Source: Zelopaecilomyces penicillatus (lineage: Eukaryota; Ascomycota; Sordariomycetes; Hypocreales; Pseudodiploosporaceae). From it: a stretch of 64,000 nucleotides of DNA. The stretch lies in NCBI GenBank assembly GCA_005765155.1, contig VCCP01000005.1, forward strand, positions 5,022,001 through 5,086,000. Direction: 5' to 3'. This document shows positions 32,445-42,000 of this stretch, piece by piece (position 1 is the stretch's first letter; each line of letters opens with the position of its first letter). The translations under genes and the position numbers were made by a program. Below the pieces are notes generated by a model that had not been told where the DNA came from, ran no database searches, and saw only the letters and a program-made list of their open reading frames with translations.

Positions 32445-33556
32445 CTACCCAGAGACTAGAACCCAGAGTCTGTGAAGAAGAAGAGTGGTTAGCTACCAGC
32501 TTCACCAACGATATGAAGGGGGGCTTGCAACTCACAGGAAGAAAATCATCAAAACACCAAACATCTTGGCTATCAGCCACCGGTTGCTCGACACCCGTGA
32601 CCAATACTTGAGCAGCTCTCTCTGTGCGCCGTCCACATTGTCCACAATGTCTTCCGTGTTGGCGTCGATTCGCTCAATCATTTCGCTCTGCTCCGAGACC
32701 ATTGTCGCCAGCTGCCCAAAGATACCACCTAGCTCGTTGATCGTCCTCTCAATCGCCTCGATGGCTTCTCCTCGCTGCTGGATGTACGAGTTGGACTGTG
32801 TTGCCTCCTCCATCATCATCAACTGTTGGTCACCCATTGGTGCAGGGTGAAGTGAGAGCGTGTCGGAGCCAGGCGCGGGAGATGCTCGGTTAGGCGTGCC
32901 GTAAAGAGGCGAGGCCGACTGTTGCAGCGAAGGCTGCGCATGCTGAGATACCGTGGAGATGAAGTTTTCTGTACGCGATCTTGAGGCTTGAATATTCTTG
33001 GTTCGCGCCTCCAGCACGTCCTTGAAATTAGCCGATACATCTGTCAATTTTCCCTGGAGCAGGTACACGACGTTTTTGTTGTGTTCGCCTTCCTGGTCGG
33101 CCTTGGGGTGCTGCTGTTTCGTAAAAGTCTGTAGGTTGCCGATCTGCTGGTTTAGAGAGGACAAATCCTGCTTGATGACAAACGTGAGTTCGTTGATCTC
33201 GACTGGTCGATCGTCAAAGAGGGTACGACGTCTAGCCACTGCAGAAAGTTAGAATATTGGTTTGATGGAATCTCTTTATTCAAGTACCCATAAGAATCGG
33301 AATGGTGAAACCCACATTGCGCCAACTTCTCCAATTTCCCCATCGTCGCTGAAATGCCTCTGCCAATTTCAGCTGCGCTCCTGGCAAAGTCGGATCTTCT
33401 CGGTCGGCCATCGCTATTTGCTGCCGACTTTTGTGCGTCCGTAAGGAGAGATCGTCTCTGCGATCCGAGCTTGTTCTGATTCTGCCGGCGCTGAGCCTGC
33501 GCAAGAACGGACTTGAACTCGGCAGTCCGGTCTTGGATCGATGATGCGACAGCCAT
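32445..33556 (-). CDS. sed5: Syntaxin-5 homologue Sed5 (Golgi Qa-SNARE)
   Basis: Three exons: 33316-33556, 32536-33238, 32445-32469; 322 residues. N-terminus MAVASSIQDRTAEFKSVLAQ is the Sed5 motif that binds the SM protein Sly1. A three-helix regulatory domain follows (LARRRTLFDDRPVEINELTF). The Qa-SNARE helix includes LATMVSEQSEMIERIDANTEDIVDNV with the central Gln. The protein ends in a tail anchor, KMFGVLMIFFLLWVLVSG, whose last eight residues come from the 25-nt final exon. Sed5 drives ER-to-Golgi and intra-Golgi membrane fusion. Both introns are GT..AG and keep the phase; without the last intron the tail anchor would be cut. Confidence 0.95.
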
Positions 33557-35692
33557 GGTGTCCGTCGAAAGGGGGTTTGACTCTCGGGGGATGAGAAAAC
33601 TGCGACCAGCGCGGTTGTGGCTGTTTTCGTGGTGTAGCAAAGAAGCGTAAAAAGGATCACAATAGAGCGGCAGATGGCAAAGACTGGATCAATGTTGGTC
33701 CTCTCGGCTTCAAGCGACTCTCGGAATTGCTGCGCAAGGTTTTGGTGTGCTCGTCCCTTTTCGAAGTCGTGCAAAGGAGGTGGGTGATATTTCAATCGGC
33801 GATTCGTGGAAGGACGGTGACGAAGAAGAACGGATTAGATACAGGGTCTAAGGGCAAAAAAAGTGTTGAATTAACAGGAGAATATAGCAAGTGCGAAATG
33901 CAGGATAGAGAGCGTGAGCGCACGATGGGTGATGTTGCGGACCAAATGGGGTTTGAAAGAGGCTGCCTTGCGCGATGGGCGCTCGTCAAGGAGAGAATGA
34001 TCCACGTATGCTAGATTGCCACACGTGGTTTCTGGTTCTGCTGTGGTCGTGCAAGCACTGTAGTCATTGTGGCTGGGCAGATACCACGACTGCCCGCAGG
34101 CTACAGTGGGTAGAAGTGCAGCCACAGGTGTTGATGAACCGCCCAGCAACCGTGGGAGATGATAAAAGGTACCCGAGTACCTCGTAATTAAAGGCACCCA
34201 AACTCGGCTCGGTTAACAGGGAGAATACGCTTCCAGACACGAAGATCGCTAGTAAACACTATGACGGCATGAGCGGCTTCCTTTTTCTGTTTCTCGTTTG
34301 TCTAGCTAGTGTTGAGATACGGGGTCTATTTTTATTTTGTGTTGATAAACAAGCAAACCCTACTCAGTAGTATTTGAGAACCGAGGGAGAACTGACAAGT
34401 CAAAGTGTAGAAATGATGCTAGTTCGCCGACTCAAACGTCTCTGTCCTTTCGTCACTTGTTCTCGTGTAGTTAATCTGTGAGACTGTATTTATTGAATAT
34501 TGATAATCAAAGAAACTCCGGAACTGGGTCTGACGTCTCTCATGGCCATTCTTCGATACGGCTGTTGGCTGCTGTCGAGTCGTATTACTACTTTGGTCAT
34601 ATTACAGGGCACACTATAGTAATATTGCATATTCTCCCTACATCTTGGCGTCAAGACATTTCAGCGCCTGTCATCCCATCTCGATATTCCACAGATCGAA
34701 ATTCAAGTCTTAATTAAGAAGGCTGGACATGAAACCCTGCAGTAGACGAATAGTAGCATTTACTCCCTCAACATCTCTAGGTTATCCTAAAGCCAGTGAG
34801 TGTGTTTGATTCTCCCGTTGCCGCTTGGAGCTGTGCATCCCCTGCAGGGTTCCACTGTTGCTAGTCATTGGACGGCCACATGGCATCGAGGACTGTTGGC
34901 GACAGATGGTTGAAACCTGTTGCTGGCCATACAGGTATGAGACATATGAGTAAAAGTAGAGAAGGTGAGTGTGAAAGTGAATATGCTCAGCATCTCAGGC
35001 CTGCAAGTCATTTTTGCACATGCAGCATCACTCGTAGATATCTTCACAGCATCCTCGACTTCCTCCCATCGCTGCGCCACTCACCGCATTGCGACGCGCC
35101 AACCGCCACTTTTTGAGGGGGGTCGGTCTGGTCATCTCCTTCGCTCGAGCGTCAAGGGGCCCTAACACACCACAGGCCTGGCGCAAGTATCACAAGGCTG
35201 AAGCTCTCACTAAAAGAGTACATGGGCGCCGACCTTCAGCTGATAAGCCCATGGGGGCCGAAACACAACGGCTCACCCTAGCCTGATGTTTTTGGGGGAG
35301 CTTTCGGCACAATTACCTGGTCCTTGTCGCCAGCCCAGGCCAAGGAGACCCCCAAGTCGGCCCAGTCCAACCTCAATCTCGTTTCAACAACCTGCAGCAT
35401 CTCGCCTTTTTTCCTTTCTGTTATTGGCTACTTTGCGCCTTGTGTGTCTGTCTGTGTCCTCTCTTCTCGCCTCGCCTCGCATCGCGTACCGCCCTGCTTT
35501 GAACAGATCGAACAGAAAGACCTGCCGTTTAATATCATTCCAGCATCGTTAACTAGGCCATTGTTTACCTACCTACCTACCCATATCGCAGCCGCCGCAT
35601 TCCCTTCACTCGCCAAACCGGACACTTGGCATCAATTTAGGGCACGGGAAAGAATGCTTGGATAGACAACTTGGCATCGTGGGTAAATCACG
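33557..35692. other. Divergent intergenic region, sed5 / large disordered protein
   Basis: 2.1 kb holding both promoters. Near the rightward gene (35290-35690) it is CT-rich with CTACCTACCTACC repeats at about 35565-35582. Short ORFs here resemble nothing known. Confidence 0.5.
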
Positions 35693-38643
35693 ATGGATGG
35701 CACATACGGCAACCCGCTCGGGCGACACCAAACTCCTCTGTAATTCTTCCCCTCCGGTTATGATGATACCTACACAACTTGCTTTTTGCCTTTCGCTGAC
35801 TGACGAAAAGGCGCCATGACAGTTCTCCACAGACGCCGTCGACGGGCAACTACCAGGTAAATGTGAGCCGGTCGAAGACGAGAAAATGGGTAGAGGCCAA
35901 GACCCAAAACTACGATGGTGATGATTGGGGCGCCGACGAGTTTGAGGAGGACGAGGAGGAACCCGAGCCTGCGCCGTTCGTGCCGCAGGTTTTGTCGACA
36001 CAGCGCATGGAACCGACTGGTCGTCAGACTCCCCCCACACAAGGCTATGGAGCACTGCCGAGCTCTTCTTCAGCCTTTGGCGAGTTGCCATCTCTGCGTG
36101 TGCAGACGCAGTCGCCTCCAACATCCACAACGCCGCCTGTTCAGTCCAAGCCTCCCGGCGCTTTCCCGTCCGGCCCATCAGAACCTGTAGCTTACGACCA
36201 AGTTGTGTCACCGCAGCCTGGCCCTGGTGTCCAACAACACCAGGCATCGGAAAGCCTTCAGTCGTCTCGCTTTGCAGATCCAGGGCCTAAACCTCAGCCC
36301 ATCCCAGAGCCCGCCGGTGGAGTTAGTTTGATAACGCCCCCGTCTGTAGACATTGCTGCTCGGAAGGATGTCGGCCAAGCCTCTGCGACTCCTGCGAAAC
36401 CCTTGGCTGGGCAAGATCGGCGAGACACTTGGGAGAGAGACGATGATGAATCTCCCCATCCTGAGAAGGAAGGATCGAATAATAAACCGTCGCACAAACA
36501 CTCGGATTCAAGACAGGACGATTGGTTTCGCTATTCGACGGTCCCTGAACCGGAAACCATACCGGACGAGCCTAACAGGGACCGTTTATCGACGAGTCCC
36601 AAACTGCCCGACCTTGCTCGAGTGTCCATGTTTGGGAGCGACTTTTTCTCAACACCCTCCGGCGGGGACTCAAACAATGCGGCAAGCGAAACACCAGATG
36701 CGTCTGCTAAGTCAGTTGTAGCACCGGCACAGACTGAGATAGTTGCTGAGCACACATCCCCAGCTATCCCATCATCACAACAACCTTCTCCGTTGCCCTC
36801 TGCGCAGATGGGCAGCCACAGTCAACAAGGAAACCCAAGCGAGGCATTGGGGATATCCGGAGCTGGCAAAGACATCTCGCCCTTTAATGCAACGCAAACA
36901 GATCAAACGAGAGCGATTTCCCCAAAGCACGACAGCGAACAGGTTCGCGTACAGCAACCGAGCTCGGATGGCCAGGGTGGTTTTGGAAACCTATTAACAA
37001 CCAACGTTACGGAGGAAGTACCACTGAATGCATCCGGAGGCTTACAACCAAGGTCGAATCGATTTTCAGTCCCGCCGCTGCGCACCCCCAGTCCCCATGA
37101 GCCTCGAAATGCTGTCTTGGCATCCACTTCTGAGAGTGTCAACATTACTCCCACAGAGCCACTTCAACCTCGGAAACCAGAAGAATCTCCCACCGATTTC
37201 ATCGCTCCACCAGTTCACAGGGAGGCCACTTTCGACTCAATAACATCTTCCCCACTCAAAGAAAGCGATGTACTTAGCGACGAGATCATGAGGTCTCTTA
37301 GTCCCCGAGCAGATGGACCCACGGAGTTCAAGCCTGGTGAAGATCAGCTCTTGCCGCCCAAAAACACAAAGCCAGTTCGCGAGAGTAGCTACACACTCAA
37401 GGACTATGACAGCTACTGGGAAGATACGATAGAGAAACCGGAATCACCGACAAAGGTTGATGCTCCACAACCACCCCAAGTGAATCCTGCTTTGGCTTCC
37501 ACGACCAGTCCCGTCGCCACTCCAGTCATTGCTGCACCTATTGCAAGTCAGCTGTCACCCGCTGCTAGAGCTTCACCTGTCCAACAGAGTGGTTCTGAAG
37601 AGGTTCTATCCCCTCAAGATTCTTCTAGTCGGCGTAGGTTCTCTTGGGAAGGTGAAGAAGCTGCGGCTGTGCCTTTGCCGCAGAATTCATCTTCTAGTGG
37701 GACACCGCCTACAGAAAGCAGAGTGGCTACACCCACCATCAACGTGGTTGCAGGACCCGAACACGCGGCGCCGAATAAGGGACAGGAGAACAACAATCCT
37801 GTCCACCAGTCTCAAGCCTCGGATGTACATGAGCTTGATGCTGGCCACACAGGACTTTCGCATCAAGTGTCAAAGGCTAGTACTGCTCCAGTGATGCGGG
37901 ATCAGCTCTCCGCACCTCATTCTCCTTCTCCAATCTCTACCTCGGTGACGAGTGAGAAGGGCTCCATTGCGACTCGAGATCCAAACCGACTATCTCTGGC
38001 TGATGAGAAGGAGCTGGCAGTTCAGACCAGCCGCAGCCTTGTTTCGCCAACTCCACCGCCTGAAAACCATCCCGCTCTGTCTGCACCGCCATCTGGAGCA
38101 ATTTCTGTTGAGCAAGCTTCAGCTACCTCGGCACAAACACAGCTGACAAACTTCCGAGATATCATGAATATGTCGACTTATTCAGAGCGGATATCCAAGT
38201 ATAACGAAACTCGTCTTGCTTACGCTGCCATGGACTCTGGGTTAGACAGTTGGCTTGTATCTCTGAATGCTGAACATCCTGAACATGGGTTTACGGAGGG
38301 TGTTCCGTACGACACATCCGCTCAGCGTCCAACACAGAGCGGAAACGTGACGTCGGGCGGCCCAGGAGCTCCAGGACCAGGCCAACAACCTTATTATCAG
38401 CAATATCTCAATGCCAACTCACCTGGAAATGCTCCCTCACCGGCACAAGCACCAGCAGGCCGCTCACGATTGGGTGGGCTGCCTGTGCCATCACCGATTT
38501 CGGCTAGCGCGTTCGGACACTCGAGCAATCAGATTGGAACCAAGGGCAAGGAATTCATGCATTCGGCTGGCAAGATGGGCAAAGGGTTGCTAAGCAAGGG
38601 GAAAAGCAAGCTGCGGGCAAGCGGGGACAAGGTATTTCACTAA
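35693..38643 (+). CDS. Large Ser/Pro-rich disordered protein, N-terminal part or short form
   Basis: Exons 35693-35739 and 35823-38643. The start MDGTYGNPLGRHQTPL is spliced (GTAATT donor, TGACAG acceptor, CTGACTGAC branch region) in phase to SPQTPSTGNYQVNVSRSKTR, leading into KWVEAKTQNYDGDDWGADEF, which I take as the conserved N-terminus of a fungal family of unknown function. The middle about 700 residues are Ser/Pro/Thr-rich. Near the end come FRDIMNMSTYSERISKYNET and GKMGKGLLSKGKSKLR. Read through, it ends VFH-stop at 38643 (955 residues). A GTATTT at 38632 could instead be a phase-0 donor joining the ORF at 39065, making one gene of 2828 codons. The parts are given separately because the join is not proven. 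Confidence 0.7.
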
Positions 38644-39064
38644 TTGCTTCCTTCTACAGTAATAAGCCCCTTCTCGCAGTGAGTTGGGCCTTCTCTTCTT
38701 TCCCACTTGCGGCAGGATATTTTTGTTGTTGGTGTCTTTGAGATTGTTCTTGTCTTGCCCCAGGCTTCAGAGGGGAGTGTGGGCTTGTGATTCTATTTCT
38801 GACATTTCCTTTTTTCATTCGTCTATTTTTTCTTTTTTGGCATAATCACGATGATGAGGAAATGTATGAGATAGGAATTACACGACGCATTTTTTGCTGT
38901 CCCATTCATTCATGCTGGCCCATGCTCTCCTCATTCATCCCCTTTGCCCCTCCAACTTGTATCTTCACCTGCTGTTGCCGAACCAAAACCATTTCTCCAA
39001 AACACGATCTCTTGATGATAAATGTAACGAATGGATATTAATGTGTGTGTGTCTTGATAAATAG
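38644..39064. other. Gap between the two large ORFs: 433-nt intron or 3' UTR plus promoter
   Basis: T-rich sequence with no convincing start exon for the downstream ORF. It ends in TTGATAAATAG, a usable acceptor directly before the open frame at 39065. The gap would be the longest intron in the window. Its proposed donor, GTATTT at 38632, is weak. Confidence 0.45.
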
Positions 39065-42000
39065 GGCGAGCAATCCACCCCTCCTCCGGTGCAGCAGCAA
39101 AGAAGTCTTAGCAAGAGTGAGCGACGTACGTCATGGGGTCTCGGTCTAGGATTGAAATCCAAGGACGATGGTCCCGCCCCACACGACAATGACACTAATG
39201 ATGAAATGGCCGACCCCAAGCCGGCGCCTCCGCCGCAACTGCCCGAGCAAACCAGCACGTCGCAATTTGATCCAGTACCGCAGTCCGAACCCGGTCCGGC
39301 AGACCGATGGAAGAAAGTGCGCTGTTCTGCTGCTGCTCCTGCTCCTGTAGAGCTCGACAACACCGGCAACTCAATGGAAAAAGGCCCGAGCCCTCCGGGC
39401 TCCCCCCGTCGTCCCACCTCGGATGAGCGACCTGGCTCGGAGCACGGCGGAGCGTCCATTCTGCCGCCACCATCGCCTCCCAGTAATACGGTTGGCTTAC
39501 ATAGGGAAGAAACTGAAAAGTATCTGGCGCAGCACCAAAATCCGACCAGGGTGGTTGGTGAGAAGCAGCCGGGAGGTGACTGGGCTGTTGTTTCTCGTGA
39601 GCCTCGATCTATCCAGCCGCAAATAGTCACCATGGCCAGCTCTACCCAGAAGGCGCCGGTCGGCCCTGTCGCAGAAGACAGCGGTGTCGGGCTATCTTCG
39701 CAACCTCATTCGCAACCACAGGCAACAACATCAGACATGCCAAAGCGTAACTCTTCGTTCATTGGGTTACCGCCCATTAGGAGAAGTTCAACGTTTGGTC
39801 TCACATCCAAGGCTCGAAGAGCCACCGAGAGGTTTTCCTTGGATGATGACTCTGATGAGCCCCCAGCGGGGTCTGCCGCCCACGCTGACCCGGATCCTGC
39901 ACAAGTTTCTCCAGAGATGGAGCATGCAGTTTTGCCTCCAGCCCCAATGCCTCCAACTGCCGCGTTACCACCTGCTCCAATGCCACCTGCGCCGATGCCA
40001 CATGCTCCTATGCCGCCCGCTGCTATGTACCATGCTTCAATGCCTCATGCCCCTATGCCACCTGTTGCTATGCACCATGCTCCCATGCCTTATGCTCCCA
40101 TGCCTCCTACTGACGGCTTCACCAACGACTCAAACGTCGATACACTGGTGGGTGCTCGAGATAGTTTGAGTTACAAATCAGGGGCAAGTTTCTGGCAGCA
40201 AGAGGCATTCCAAGGTCGTCTGAAGTTGGAGGGACCACCTCCAAGTCACCAGTCTCCCATACACAACCCCAAACGTCAATCTTGGGGCGCGCAACCCGTT
40301 CCTCCAGCTGTTCAGCCAACTAACCAACCATCCAACCAACCAGTCATGTCAAATCCCATCCAGAGACTGCCTCCCGGAGGTGCTTGGAAACTTGAAGAAA
40401 GTCATTTGTCTGAGCCGCTTCACGAAGTCACTAGAAAGCGCTCGGGAGCGAATAACCTGAATCAAGAATTCATGTACGGGTTTGACAAAGAGACTGGCTT
40501 GCCTTCTCCAATGGCCGCTGTCACCCCGTCTCAGCAGGTTCCGGTTCGACAGAGACCTGATGTTCCACCATCCTCGGCTCAACGCTATCCTGAGCTGTTC
40601 GCGCAGCCTCCTATGCAGGATCCCAATCGATGGGCTCATGGTCCGCCTCCTCCAAACCAATCGCAACCCAATGTTCCTCCTGATGAAATGATGGTCCCGA
40701 GAGCACAGTGGAATGAGTATGACCTTCCCGGCGTTGGTCCGCCAGCAGGAGCAGAGGAGCGAGGCCGTTCAAGGCGAAATTCGGGGATATTCAAAGATAT
40801 TGGGGCTCGCATTGCCAGAGCCACGTCTCGTGAGCGCCGAAACTCGCGACCACCATCAGGCCGGCCGGCGTCTGCAAATTTCAATGGAGATGAAGCTTCC
40901 GAGACAAATGTGGCGATTGAAGAGACACACGAACGCAAGAAGAAGAGAGCCAGCTTCATGGGCTTATCTAGCCGCCGTTCATCAATGGACCAAGGTGCCC
41001 AGCGACGAGAGACATTCGGAGGCCTTCGTCATTCCCAAACAGATTTGATTGCCCCGGGTACGCCACCACATTCCTCTGGAGAACGTAAACGATCATTCTT
41101 TGGTGCGGCTCAGCATAAACTTATACCTGGTGGATTGAATCGAGCTTCGACCTCTAGCTTGGTGCTTGATTCGAATCACAGTGCTGTGGGTAGCGAGCAT
41201 ACAGGGCGGTCCACGCCGCAGAAGAAGCGACTGTCCAGCATTGCAAAGATGCCTGGCATTACCGGGCTGTTCAACCGTGCAAAGCAGGAGCAACACTCAG
41301 ACCAGGGTTCACAAACTCCTACCGCACATTCTCCTGCACCGGGTGGTCAAGGTGACGCTGCTGACATGGATATGTCTGATTTGGAGCCACCAAGGCGAGG
41401 TCGCAGTGGTACAGCGAGCTCGACAGATATGGTGCGGCCACAGAGTGGGAGAGATGAGGGTTCAAGTCGCCGGAGCAGACAAGGCTCAGCAATGGGCTTT
41501 GTTTCGGGTATGTTTGGGGCAAGGTCCAGTTCAAAATCTAGGGAACAAGCTCCTGCTCCGTCTTTCCCGGCTCAGTCTGTTCACAATCAGCTTGATGGCT
41601 CTGTTCCCTCACCTCCTCCCAACGCCCATAGACATAGTCAATTACAGATGGTGGCAACGCCGCCACCAGCACCGACCCCTGGACTAGGCCGGGCGAGGTC
41701 TTCCTCGTTTGAAGCTACGCATTCGCCACCCGCCTTGGTTTCCGTCCGACAAGTTTCTCAGCCTATTGGGCAGCAGACACGTCCTTCACCGCTTGGACAG
41801 GGCGCTCCCATGACAACTATAGACCTACCACCGCAGATCCCTTTGGATTGGGCTCCCCAACGATCGTTGCAAAGCTCGCCTGCATTGGATCGGCCACCGT
41901 CTAGTGTTGAGCGCTTCATGACACCCCCTGAGCATCCGTCAAGCCCTGCAGTCTGGCCCACAGCGTCTCCTCAGCTGCAGAGTAGCTCGCTCAGGCATAG

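Noticed and set aside
35863..38643. Start of the large disordered protein at GTG 35863
   Set aside because: A spliced upstream exon (35693-35739) gives a proper ATG and a coherent N-terminus in phase; 35863 has no ATG.
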